Shown one piece after another: positions 22,597 to 31,975 of a DNA stretch of 39,275 nt; positions within the stretch are counted from its first letter, which is position 1; every line of letters begins with the position of its first letter. Location: NCBI GenBank assembly GCA_015521195.1, contig WAOO01000127.1:1-39275 (forward strand), written 5' to 3'. The notes under the pieces were generated by a model. It did not search any database. It worked only from the letters and a program-made list of their open reading frames with translations, and was not told the origin of the DNA. The position numbers and the translations under genes are program-made. The stretch is from Pyrolobus sp. Its GTDB lineage: Archaea > Thermoproteota > Thermoprotei_A > Sulfolobales > Pyrodictiaceae.

Positions 22597-23355
22597 ATGA
22601 ACGACCCTATCCTAACCCACCGCGGAGTCAGGATTTACACTCTAGACCTAAAGGAGACGCTAGACTCCGCAAACGGTGGAACGCTGATAACGGGCTTCAA
22701 AGGTTTCGGCATGGTCGGCTATATAACCACGACGCATATTGTCGAGAAGCTCTCGCTGAAAAGACTAGGCTATATAGTGACAAGGTATATGCCCGAGTTC
22801 GCCAGCTACGGGTACAACGGTATACTGGCGCCCTTCGAGATCTACGGCTCTCCCAGGTACAACTTGCTCGTAATAGTAAACCACGATATACCGTCCGAGC
22901 GCGACAGGGATGCGTACGCAGAGGCGATAATACTGTTGGCGAAGAAACTCGGTCTGAAGACGGGCATATTCGTCGGCGGTTTTGACGCCAGGTTTAGGCA
23001 GGGCGAGGAACGGTACCGTTGGCTACCCTCCGGCGGCTACCCTGAAAGACTAGACGCGCCCATAATGGATAAGGACCTTTACGTCGTCGGTCCACTAGCC
23101 TTGCTGATAATATACTCCGAGATACACAGGTTCCCCGCGGCGACAATACTCCCCTACGCTGAGGCAGCCAGACCCGACCCTGCCGCTGCAGCAACAGCCG
23201 TAGAGATAATCTCTAAGATGCTTGGCGTCAGCATCTCGGTCGACGAGTTGATAGAAATGGCGAGGCGTATAGAGGAGGCTATAGAGAAGGTTGAGCAGCA
23301 GAAGGAGGCCGCGACAGCGCCCCCCTCATCCGCGAGCGAGAGGCTATACACGTAG
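22597..23355 (+). CDS. PAC2-family (proteasome assembly chaperone-like) protein
   Basis: TLITGFKGFGMVGYITTTHIVEKLSLKRLGYI...YNLLVIVNHDIPSERDRDAYAEAIILLAKKLGLKTGIFVGGFDARF...GPLALLIIYSEIHRFPAATILPYAEA. Confidence 0.88.
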   Translation: MNDPILTHRGVRIYTLDLKETLDSANGGTLITGFKGFGMVGYITTTHIVEKLSLKRLGYIVTRYMPEFASYGYNGILAPFEIYGSPRYNLLVIVNHDIPSERDRDAYAEAIILLAKKLGLKTGIFVGGFDARFRQGEERYRWLPSGGYPERLDAPIMDKDLYVVGPLALLIIYSEIHRFPAATILPYAEAARPDPAAAATAVEIISKMLGVSISVDELIEMARRIEEAIEKVEQQKEAATAPPSSASERLYT

Positions 23356-23384
23356 ACTCTCATCAGCTGTAAGAGGGCGGCTTT

Positions 23385-24620
23385 TTGCCTGGACGCAGGA
23401 TACCCCCAGAGTTATGCGCGCGCTGCAAAGGCTACAAGAGGCTCTGCGGGCTACCCCAGTGCCCTATACTGGCGCGATTCCGAGCCCAGGTAATGGCGGT
23501 GTCGCACGGCAAAGATGTTGAAGGCGATACGCCACCATCGCTCATTGTGGGAGAGGCTGGCTACCCAAATGTAAATGTGATGTACCAGGTGCCGCCTGGC
23601 AGCTACGGTTTATCCTCTAGGCAGCATGACGATCCCAAAGGGTGGTTCGAGAGAAGAGTAAAACTCGACACGATAATCGAGCTTAGATCGAAGCTCGTCG
23701 CAGGCACTATACGTGCGCGTGTAGACAAGCCTTGGACCCTATACGAGCGGGAGATAAGCGTAGCAGCTGTATCAGAGAAGCCTGTCACATCCGAGCTTCG
23801 CCTGGCGAGACAGCCCATTCCACGCCTGGTGTTCGATGGTCTCACCGCACCCCGCGGCCCAAGCGCCCCGGCATCGATGCTAAGGGTGACTTCAAACCCA
23901 AAGCCCCCAAAGCCGCTAGAGAAGCTGTTCTTCGATGACGCGCCTGCAGCAGAAGCGGTTGTAGAAGCATTTAGCCGGAATGTAGACATTTACACTATAA
24001 TACGTGGTTTTAGTGCAGGCCTTCTAGGCAGACTTAGGTCGCGTAGACTCGTACCAACCCGGTGGGCAATAACGGCTGTAGACTCTATCCTAGGAAACTG
24101 GCTTAGAACAATGCTCGAGAAGCTCCGCGAGCCCCCTGAGATACAAGTGTATAAAGGCTACTATCTGGGCAACAGGTTCGTAATCATCGTAGCCCCCGGA
24201 GGACCCAAGGTATCGATGATTGAGGTGTGGCACCCCTCAACACCCTGGGTGGCACGCGGAGGCCCGATTGCAATAGAGGTCTCGGAGAGACCCTCAGGCA
24301 ATCCCAGCGCGATGGACGGGGGCTTCATGGCTGCGAGGTTTGCCGTGTACAGGGCGCTATACGAGAAAGGCGTAAGAGGCCGTGTAATTGTAATCCGCGA
24401 GATACTCCCAGAGTATTATGCGCCGGTGGGCAACTGGCATATACGCGAGACTGTATATGCTGCTCTAAAATCGAGGCCCCTGCTGAGAACCAGTGACATC
24501 CGAGATGTGCTCGACTTTGTAGCAAGGAATCTAGAGGCGAAAAGCAACGAGATTAGACGCAGGATATCCGCAAAGGTTAGAGAGCTTGTCGCGCAGAGGA
24601 GACTAGATGAGTGGTTGTGA
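23385..24620 (+). CDS. nreA: NreA DNA repair protein
   Basis: N-terminal CARCKGYKRLCGLPQC (CX2CX6CX4C) then SLIVGEAGYPNVNVM...DDPKGWFERRVKLDTIIELRSKLVAG; C-terminal PIP-like QRRLDEWL; TTG start. Confidence 0.9.
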   Translation: MPGRRIPPELCARCKGYKRLCGLPQCPILARFRAQVMAVSHGKDVEGDTPPSLIVGEAGYPNVNVMYQVPPGSYGLSSRQHDDPKGWFERRVKLDTIIELRSKLVAGTIRARVDKPWTLYEREISVAAVSEKPVTSELRLARQPIPRLVFDGLTAPRGPSAPASMLRVTSNPKPPKPLEKLFFDDAPAAEAVVEAFSRNVDIYTIIRGFSAGLLGRLRSRRLVPTRWAITAVDSILGNWLRTMLEKLREPPEIQVYKGYYLGNRFVIIVAPGGPKVSMIEVWHPSTPWVARGGPIAIEVSERPSGNPSAMDGGFMAARFAVYRALYEKGVRGRVIVIREILPEYYAPVGNWHIRETVYAALKSRPLLRTSDIRDVLDFVARNLEAKSNEIRRRISAKVRELVAQRRLDEWL

Positions 24621-24734
24621 TGAAAACCCGCCGCACCGATTCCCCGTTATGAGGATGAACCCGGTTCTACTGAGCCATTGGGGAGGACGAAGGCCTTAAC
24701 CACTGATAGCCGGTGATGATAGGACGCCAGCCGA
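24617..24734 (+). ncRNA. Candidate C/D-box sRNA pair in the nreA-ahb intergenic region
   Basis: gtgatga(24617)-12 nt-ccga, gaggatga(24651)-11 nt-ctga(24670), gaggacga(24683)-12 nt-ctga(24703), gtgatga(24713)-11 nt-ccga(24731); short flanking complement tggt/gcca around the first unit; several boxes are non-consensus. Confidence 0.3.
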
Positions 24735-24788
24735 CCCGCCTCTAACAAGTTAACCTGCAGGCGCATTTCAACGTAGAAGGGCGGTTGC

Positions 24789-25781
24789 ATGCGTATAGAC
24801 CAGCTAGACCCTATGGATAGAAAGATGCTAATGGTGCTCCAGTACGAGTTTCCATTCAGTGCTATAGACCCCTACGAGACCGTAGCAGAAAAGCTCGGTA
24901 TAAGCGTAGACGAGATGCTTCAAAGGCTACAGGCGTTGAAGAAAGCAGGGATAGTCAAGAGGATAGGCTTCTATCTAAACCCGCGCTCGAGGCGCCGCAG
25001 TGTAGCACTTATAGCCTTTAAGGGTGGAAGTGTAGATGTTGCAGAGAAGCTGTGCAGAGAAGATGACGAAATTACACACTGCTATGAGCGGGAGGGTGGC
25101 GGCGACTGGAGAATATGGATTGTGAGAAGGGCTCCGAGCATGGAGGGGCTGCTTGAATGGGCTTCGGCTTTTGCAAGGAAGATAGGAGCCGTTAGGTTTG
25201 AGATACTCGAAGCCACGAGGGTTTACCGGCTCAGCGTGAAATACGACCTATACGAGGGCGTTAGCAGAGCAGGCCCCTATACCCGAGTAGTGTTAAACCC
25301 ACCATCCCCCGAAGAGCTCGGAATAGAGCCGTCAATCCCACGTGACCTTAGAAGCTTACCCCTCGAGCCTAGACCCTACCATCGTATAGCCGAGAAGCAT
25401 GGGCTCCCAGTGGAGCAGATGCCGCGTATAGTCGAGCTGCTCCTCGAGAAGGGCATCCTGGGGGACCCCGGGCTGGTGCTGGATGGTCATAGGCTTGGCT
25501 TCAGCTACAACGGTATGGTTATCGTGAAACCGGTTGGTGAGGTAAGCAAGGCATGCGAGGTTATAGTTGAAAAGGTGCCTGAAGCGACTCACATAGTGTC
25601 GCGACGAGCATACCCACCCGACACTAGGTCGGCATGGGCGCCAACATGCTATGCAATGATACACGCCGTCTCAAGGGAGAAGCTCGACGCTATATACCGG
25701 AGGATACAGGGCGAGATAGAGGCGCGCGAAATAAAAATGCTAATATCCGTGCGAGACCTTAAACCAGGCGCAGAACGATAA
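24789..25781 (+). CDS. Siroheme decarboxylase, AhbA-AhbB fusion (Lrp/AsnC-type fold)
   Basis: DPMDRKMLMVLQYEFPFSAIDPYETVAEKLGISVDEMLQRLQALKKAGIVKRIGFYLNPR...THCYEREGGGDWRIWIV, then a second copy EPRPYHRIAEKHGLPVEQMPRIVELLLEKGIL...ATHIVSRRAYPPDTRSAWAPTCYAMIHA. Confidence 0.85.
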   Translation: MRIDQLDPMDRKMLMVLQYEFPFSAIDPYETVAEKLGISVDEMLQRLQALKKAGIVKRIGFYLNPRSRRRSVALIAFKGGSVDVAEKLCREDDEITHCYEREGGGDWRIWIVRRAPSMEGLLEWASAFARKIGAVRFEILEATRVYRLSVKYDLYEGVSRAGPYTRVVLNPPSPEELGIEPSIPRDLRSLPLEPRPYHRIAEKHGLPVEQMPRIVELLLEKGILGDPGLVLDGHRLGFSYNGMVIVKPVGEVSKACEVIVEKVPEATHIVSRRAYPPDTRSAWAPTCYAMIHAVSREKLDAIYRRIQGEIEAREIKMLISVRDLKPGAER

Positions 25782-26534
25782 CGTGAAGGCCGCGACAGAG
25801 AGGTATGCAAGCCTCGACAGCTCTATTATAGCTCCCGCTACATCCCCGTTTACGAAGCCTATCCGGGACAACGAGTCGCGATACACGAGGTATCCTGTTA
25901 TAAGTGCAGCTATGCAACCTGCCACCGATGGAGCCGTGTCAAAGAGGAGGGCGGGGAGTATCGCTATACACCCGGTTGCGACCAGCGTGAGCCTCTTACC
26001 CTCAAGCGCATCTTGGAACCTCCTAGCTAGGCCACGGTAGGGCTCTCTAGGCGAATACGAGAGGTATAGAAGCGAGACGGTGTATGCGGTTGCGAAGGAA
26101 ACTCCGGAGTCGAGCAGGACCATGTATAGCGGTTGCAGACGTTCTGCCGTCGCAGCCACGCTTACAAATAGAAGCGAGTATGTGACTATGGCTAACAGTG
26201 CGCCGCTACCCTTACGCGGGTCTTTCATCACCTTTAGCGCTCTCTCCCCCCTCAGCCCCGGGAGAATAGCATCAAAATAGTCTAGCACACCGTCAAGATG
26301 TATGCCTCCAGTTATTGCCACGTGAAGCACGAACCATAATGATGCTCTAACTAGCGGGTCTGTAAAATAGAGTAGCACGGGTATTGCTTCAAGAACGCCG
26401 ATGAGGAAGCCGAAAAGAGGCGACAGCCACGAGCAGCTAGCCGCAGTATCGATGTCACCACTGCCAACCGGGAACCTTGTGAAGAGGGAGAGTAGGCTCG
26501 AAAAACAAGTTTTAACCTGTCGCATCACACGCAC
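25740..26534 (-). CDS. cobS: Adenosylcobinamide-GDP ribazoletransferase (cobalamin synthase)
   Basis: LLSLFTRFPVGSGDIDTAASCSWLSPLFGFLIG...HVAITGGIHLDGVLDYFDAILPGLRGERALKVMKDPRKGSGALLAIV; polytopic. Confidence 0.93.
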   Translation of the reverse strand: MRVMRQVKTCFSSLLSLFTRFPVGSGDIDTAASCSWLSPLFGFLIGVLEAIPVLLYFTDPLVRASLWFVLHVAITGGIHLDGVLDYFDAILPGLRGERALKVMKDPRKGSGALLAIVTYSLLFVSVAATAERLQPLYMVLLDSGVSFATAYTVSLLYLSYSPREPYRGLARRFQDALEGKRLTLVATGCIAILPALLFDTAPSVAGCIAALITGYLVYRDSLSRIGFVNGDVAGAIIELSRLAYLSVAAFTLSFCAWFKVSHGY

Positions 26535-26537
26535 CCA

Positions 26538-26870
26538 GTGAACTTGACGCAGGTAACGTTAGCGGTAGAAGAGCATGAGCATCCAGAGGCTCTCGTAGGG
26601 TTTCTGATGGAGATTGCGAGTCTCTTAAAAGAAGAGGGGTGTGAAATAGCAACACCAGCTCCAGGCTCATGGCTTGTAGCTGCATGCGGCGATGCACTTC
26701 TTGCAGTATATCCTATGCCTCCTGCAGTAGAAGGCAGGGTTGCCATCGATACAAGTGCGGCACTCATATTGCGTATCGAGGGGGCGCCGGAATCGATAGT
26801 TAAACTCGTAAAGATAGTGTTAGGTGCAGCCAGGTCTAGAGGTATACGTGTTAAACCGGTAATGATATAA
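26538..26870 (+). CDS. Hypothetical small protein
   Basis: 110 aa; GTG start abutting the divergent cobS start; MNLTQVTLAVEEHEHPEALVGFLMEIASLLKEEGCEIATPAPGSWLVAACGDALLAVYPMPPAVEGRVAIDTSAALILRIEG. Confidence 0.6.
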   Translation: MNLTQVTLAVEEHEHPEALVGFLMEIASLLKEEGCEIATPAPGSWLVAACGDALLAVYPMPPAVEGRVAIDTSAALILRIEGAPESIVKLVKIVLGAARSRGIRVKPVMI

Positions 26871-26902
26871 GACCCTAACCGAACGAACCCCTTGATGGGT
26901 TT

Positions 26903-27011
26903 GGGGCCGTCGTCTAGCCTGGACTAGGATGCCAGCCTGGGGCGTGGAGCCCCGCGCCGGGGTCCACCCGGATCGCTGGTGGCCCGGGTTCAAATCCCGG
27001 CGGCCCCACCA
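26903..27011 (+). tRNA. tRNA-Pro (anticodon GGG) with 31-nt intron at 37/38 (intron 26943..26973), CCA encoded
   Basis: GGGGCCG/CGGCCCC acceptor; anticodon stem CCAGC/GCTGG; loop CTGGGG|intron|C; T arm CCGGG TTCAAAT CCCGG; intron self-pairs GTGGA/TCCAC and CCCC/GGGG. Confidence 0.93.
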
Positions 27012-27095
27012 CCCCAGCTTCTCACTATACCATCATCTGCAAGGCTGAAAGATAGATTATATGTTGTAGAGCGTCTTCCACAGCGTCATGGGTAG

Positions 27096-30000
27096 GTGAA
27101 GGTGAGGCTGAAGCGTAGCACTTTGTATGCGTATCTGTTTGTTACGCTAGCAGTGCAGCTTATACTAGTGGCTTCGAGCGTAACGGGTAACGCTCAATCA
27201 TTGCCCTTATGCCCTTCGCCCTACCATCGCGTCGAAATAGGCGCACCTATCTACAAGGTGCTCTTCGACGGCTCTAAGTTATGGGTTGTGTACCCGGCGG
27301 GCGACAAGACGGATATAGCACTTTACACGCTTCAGGGTGGCTCGTTCATACAGAGGTGGGTGAGCAGCCTACCGGGCAAACCGCTGGCAATAGCCACCGA
27401 TGATAAGCTTAACCTGTTAGCGGTTGCAACCGATGCTAAGAAAGTAGCAGTCTTCGACATACACGGCAGGCCGGTCCTCTACCTGGAGAGGGGTGTACGC
27501 GGCAAGCCCCTCTACATCGACATAGTGAAGCTTAAAGACGAATACGACGTGATAGTGATAGAGGAGTTTGAGAACGGCTATTGGGTCTACGCTTACAGCC
27601 TCAACTATACGAGGAGACCCGCCGAGGCATGGTTCCCTGCGCCCCCAGCCCTGGGCCTTACAAAGTATAAGCTAGTTCCAGTTCTAATAGCGGGTAGTTA
27701 TGGCGCATTACCATCCTTTGCAGTAGTGTGGGTAAACACCACAACCTACAATTACACCGGCATCCTGGTGCAGGGAGACGAGGTCATAATAGACCTGTAC
27801 AACCTCACTATAGGCAGCACGGGTAGCCTCGAGTTTACCAAATGGTTCAGCTTTAAGGTGCAACCTGGCTACGAGATAAACGAGTCGCCATACACGATAC
27901 AGAGCATAGACTATGTAGATGTATACTACTCGCCGCTCCGCAAGAAGGTGTACGCCGCGCTAGGATTAACCATGGTGCAGAATTATAACTCGCAGCTGGG
28001 AGGTAAGCAGCTCCCAGGCACGCTCTACGCATTCATGCTGGTCGACTCCGAGACTAACACGAGCCTCGTAAGATACGTTGATGTGAACATTGGGACGCTA
28101 GACTTCTACCCCCTAGGCGGGAAAATGACAGCATTCGCAGCGACACGTGACAACTACATGCTCGCGGTAGGCTCCCAAGACTATAACATGCGTATCTTCA
28201 CCTATTCGATTACAGACGGCTACTACTACATACTATACTCCGTTAGCCTCGCTGGGCCCGTCTCAGCTCTCTCAATCTCGCCCTACGGCCAGCTCGTCAT
28301 AGCGGCATCCACGAACGGCCAGATGATCGCAGTGAACGGTCCAACAGGCTCGATATACTGGAGTCTACCTATAGGAGCATCTGCTACAACTGCCTCGATA
28401 TACTCGGGGTATGCCGCTGTAGGTACACAGGGCGGGACGGTACTAGCCTTCACAAATCCGAGGTTCAAACTATACTATCTGGGCATACGTGTAAACGCAA
28501 CCAGCATCGAAAACGAGACGTACGTGCTGAAGTCGAATACGACGATACGCATAGTCGGCGTGTACCAAGGATGCCTGGTAAACAAGACTTTCACGACAAC
28601 GTTGCAGAGACTAGCCTCCAGCGTCTACTTTGAACTCCTACCATCCACAAGCTACACCGTCACTATAGACAATGAGATACTCGGTATCGTGGTCTACAAT
28701 ATACTATTAACCTCGAATGTCGTGTACAATATACTGCCTAGCGACTTCCACATACCCTACTACCACCTCAAACTATGCCTAATAGACACTTGGAGGCATA
28801 AGCCGCCCGTATGGCAAGGCGCACAGATAAATGTGACCAGACTGGCGTCTCCAACGCCAAAAGCACAAGTGATAGCAAGCTGGGTTTACCCGCTAACACC
28901 CTCCGGGTGCCTAGACTTACTGCTGCCACGAGGCTACTACAAGCTCATGCTCGTATCGTGGAGGTACCACCCAGAGATAACGTTCAACAGAAGCCAGAAC
29001 ATCGTTAGACTCTGGAGCAACGTGACCCTCACCGGTTACGTGACACCCTACCTGGCAAAACAGGTCGTCATAAACGTCCAGACAGACTATGGCCTGCCGC
29101 TGAGCAACGCAAACGTAACCCTCTACGACCCATTCAGCGGCGTCCGGCTGAGCAGAATAAGCGGTGCTGGCAAAGTGGTCTTCACTTCGATACCCTACGG
29201 CAACTACACTGTAACCGTTACTTTCCCATACGCGTATCCCGCGAAGGCATTGCTCAATCTAGACTCCGATACAGCCTCGCTGACAGTCACGCTAAAACCC
29301 CGCAGTTACTACCTCGTCATAAACGTTGTAGACGCTGAGACCGGGGCACCCGTACAGCCCTTCACATTCACTCTCCTACGCCCCTTCGACGGCTACACGC
29401 TAACCGGTACGGTAACGAAGCACAACTATGTGGTGTTAAAGGTCGTATATGGCACATACACGTTGACTGTCTCGGCACCCGGCTATAAGAGCTACGAGTA
29501 CAAGTCGTTGGTCGTGGACCGCGACATGATGATAACGGCCAGACTGCCCCCCGTCTACTACCAGGTAGTCTTCCAGGTGAAGGATGCGGTTTATCAGCGT
29601 CCCCTTCCAGCGAGAATCATCGTCATCAACGAGGAAACGGGTAGGCGTTACAACCTTATGGCGCTACATGGCACTGCAACAGTCCAGCTCCGCAGAGGCA
29701 ACTATACCGTAATAGCAATCTCGCCATACGCCTACCCGAGGAAACTTAAGGTCGTCATAGCGTCGAGCACGGAGATAACGATACCGGTAACACCGAGAAA
29801 CTTTACGGTGACCGTAGTCCCTATAGATGCTCGTGCAGAGAAGCCGCTAGCCGCCCTAGGCTATAATGCGACAGGATACATATACTGCAAGGACACCGGA
29901 AACTGGACGTTAAGGTGGAACGGCTACGCCCTAGTAACGATGCTCCCATACTCGACGAGCTGCATACTACACGTAGGCTCGAGATGGTACATGCCTGCGA

Positions 30001-31433
30001 CTGTCAACCTAGGGGTTATAGCATCGAATAAAACAATAGACGTGGCCTTAACGCCAATAGAGTTTACGGTGACGCTAAGCGTCACAAGCATAGAAGGCGT
30101 GAAACTCGACTTTAACGCCACTTTCAGCGGAGGCCCGCTTAACCAGACGGTAAGTGTAAGCGGGTACGGCGCTGCAAGTGTGACGCTTAGGCCTGGCAGG
30201 TACCGGCTCATCATCTTCGCGAGATACTACATGCCGTTAAAGACGGTGATAGTAGTAAATAAGTCTCTAAAGCTCGCCTTCAGGCTGAAACCAAAACTAT
30301 ACACGGTATCAATACTGGTTCTCGACGCACAGACAGGCCGTCAGGTGAAGGGCGCGACGATACTGATAGCGAGGACCGTGCCCGTTCGCAGCCGCGAATA
30401 CACCCTGATAGCCGAGAATGGTTTCGCATCAGTGCCTCTACCCTGGGGCACCTACACGTTAACCGTTACAGCGCCGGGCTACCTCAAGAGCACCGAGACT
30501 ATACGAGTACCGCAAGAGAAGAGCGTCACTGTAACACTCGAACCCATCAAATACAAGGTAAAGGTCGAAGTTCGAGACTATTACGATGGAATGCTAGTAC
30601 CAGACGCGACGCTAACATTCTATGGAGTGAGAACAGGCATCGCGTTCCGAGTCATAGCGCCAAAGGGCACGGCAACAATAGAGCTAAGAGAAGACACATA
30701 CCGAGTCACGGTGGCAGCGCCATACTATCAGCCGTATTCGGCGACGCTCCGCATAACATCAAACCGTAAGCTAACCTTCAGGTTAAAACCGGTCAACTAC
30801 ACGCTAACAATCATAGTATATGATGGCATGACGCGCAAGCCCATACATGAACCATGGACCATCAAAGCGATTTCTCTCATCTACAAGCACTTCACAATAA
30901 CAGCCACCTTCAAGACGCCGACAGCCACAATAGAGCTGCCACGTGGAAAATACCGCATCGAGATTACAGCAAAACGCTACCAGCCCCAGACTATAAAGAC
31001 GTTGACGCTCTATGCGCCGGTATCAAAGAAGGTATTCCTTGCTAGAGAGACATACAGTGTAACATTCAAGGTGATAGATACGAGAGGGGCGCCGGTATCT
31101 AACGCAATTATAACTGCAAGGTGTCTGGATAATGGTCAAGTGTTGTTCACGGGCGTCACAGGTAAAGATGGCACTGCGACGGCGAACCTACCTTGGTGCC
31201 GTTACGAGGTGAGGATAGAGGCTGGAGGCTACTTCCCAAAGACGATATTCGTAACTATACAGAGCAATGGTCAAGTAATACCGGTTATAATAAAACCAAC
31301 GATGGCCAAGATAGTGCTAGACCTGCTTCCAGCAATAATCATCGCCGGTGCTGTGGTCGGTACTGGTGCCTGGGTCGGTATAAGGGTACGCAGGAAGCCG
31401 GCAGGTGCAGAATTGCTAGAAGAAGAGATATGA
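27096..31433 (+). CDS. Giant secreted surface protein: signal peptide, beta-propeller (PQQ/WD-like) region, about 9 tandem carboxypeptidase-regulatory/PEGA-like beta-sandwich modules, C-terminal TM anchor
   Basis: 1445 aa; N-terminal hydrophobic signal LYAYLFVTLAVQLILVASSVTGNAQS; propeller-like VSALSISPYGQLVIAASTNGQMIAVNGPTGSIYW; repeated modules ending G.YTLTVSAPGY..., LRRGNYTVIAISPYAYP, LPWGTYTLTVTAPGYLKS, LREDTYRVTVAAPYYQP, LPRGKYRIEITAKRYQP; C-term VLDLLPAIIIAGAVVGTGAWVGIRVRRK. Confidence 0.88.
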   Translation: MKVRLKRSTLYAYLFVTLAVQLILVASSVTGNAQSLPLCPSPYHRVEIGAPIYKVLFDGSKLWVVYPAGDKTDIALYTLQGGSFIQRWVSSLPGKPLAIATDDKLNLLAVATDAKKVAVFDIHGRPVLYLERGVRGKPLYIDIVKLKDEYDVIVIEEFENGYWVYAYSLNYTRRPAEAWFPAPPALGLTKYKLVPVLIAGSYGALPSFAVVWVNTTTYNYTGILVQGDEVIIDLYNLTIGSTGSLEFTKWFSFKVQPGYEINESPYTIQSIDYVDVYYSPLRKKVYAALGLTMVQNYNSQLGGKQLPGTLYAFMLVDSETNTSLVRYVDVNIGTLDFYPLGGKMTAFAATRDNYMLAVGSQDYNMRIFTYSITDGYYYILYSVSLAGPVSALSISPYGQLVIAASTNGQMIAVNGPTGSIYWSLPIGASATTASIYSGYAAVGTQGGTVLAFTNPRFKLYYLGIRVNATSIENETYVLKSNTTIRIVGVYQGCLVNKTFTTTLQRLASSVYFELLPSTSYTVTIDNEILGIVVYNILLTSNVVYNILPSDFHIPYYHLKLCLIDTWRHKPPVWQGAQINVTRLASPTPKAQVIASWVYPLTPSGCLDLLLPRGYYKLMLVSWRYHPEITFNRSQNIVRLWSNVTLTGYVTPYLAKQVVINVQTDYGLPLSNANVTLYDPFSGVRLSRISGAGKVVFTSIPYGNYTVTVTFPYAYPAKALLNLDSDTASLTVTLKPRSYYLVINVVDAETGAPVQPFTFTLLRPFDGYTLTGTVTKHNYVVLKVVYGTYTLTVSAPGYKSYEYKSLVVDRDMMITARLPPVYYQVVFQVKDAVYQRPLPARIIVINEETGRRYNLMALHGTATVQLRRGNYTVIAISPYAYPRKLKVVIASSTEITIPVTPRNFTVTVVPIDARAEKPLAALGYNATGYIYCKDTGNWTLRWNGYALVTMLPYSTSCILHVGSRWYMPATVNLGVIASNKTIDVALTPIEFTVTLSVTSIEGVKLDFNATFSGGPLNQTVSVSGYGAASVTLRPGRYRLIIFARYYMPLKTVIVVNKSLKLAFRLKPKLYTVSILVLDAQTGRQVKGATILIARTVPVRSREYTLIAENGFASVPLPWGTYTLTVTAPGYLKSTETIRVPQEKSVTVTLEPIKYKVKVEVRDYYDGMLVPDATLTFYGVRTGIAFRVIAPKGTATIELREDTYRVTVAAPYYQPYSATLRITSNRKLTFRLKPVNYTLTIIVYDGMTRKPIHEPWTIKAISLIYKHFTITATFKTPTATIELPRGKYRIEITAKRYQPQTIKTLTLYAPVSKKVFLARETYSVTFKVIDTRGAPVSNAIITARCLDNGQVLFTGVTGKDGTATANLPWCRYEVRIEAGGYFPKTIFVTIQSNGQVIPVIIKPTMAKIVLDLLPAIIIAGAVVGTGAWVGIRVRRKPAGAELLEEEI

Positions 31434-31540
31434 GTAGTAAAGAATCTCTTGTAGATTACCTAAAGTTTTTTGTACTTCCCGGTGTAAGCTTTCCTACAAT
31501 ACATCTCTTTTGAAACGGCCCATGCGTCACCATAATATAA

Positions 31541-31975
31541 ATGCTCGGTGGTAAGATACACGGGGGCCGTGTATTGGCGCTGGATGAGCTACGCCGAGAG
31601 CTGGATAGGATACGCCGCCTGCTACAAGCCTATGGCTTCGTTCCGCCAGATGAGCCGCCATTCGACCCTCAGCAGGGGATACTCTACCCGCTCTACACGC
31701 TAGAGCCTTATGAGGATGCATACCGCATACTGATAGACTTGCCAGTTGCAAACTTAGATACCCTCAAGGTATACACTGAGGATGGGGAACTCATAGTCGA
31801 GGCTAGCCTAGAGAGGGAGATAGAACTTGGAACGCCGTGGAGCTATGAGCGTCGAATAATAGTTAGGAAGTATCGTAGGCGCATAGCACTACCCTCTGAT
31901 GCGGATGTAGGAAACATGAGGATACGGGTCTACCCAGATAGAAAAATGGTGGAGATAGTCATCCCTCGCCGCTAG
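31541..31975 (+). CDS. Small heat shock protein (Hsp20/alpha-crystallin family)
   Basis: LYTLEPYEDAYRILIDLPVANLDTLKVYTEDGELIVEASLEREIEL...YERRIIVRKYRRRIALPSDADVGNMRIRVYPDRKMVEIVIPRR. Confidence 0.82.
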   Translation: MLGGKIHGGRVLALDELRRELDRIRRLLQAYGFVPPDEPPFDPQQGILYPLYTLEPYEDAYRILIDLPVANLDTLKVYTEDGELIVEASLEREIELGTPWSYERRIIVRKYRRRIALPSDADVGNMRIRVYPDRKMVEIVIPRR

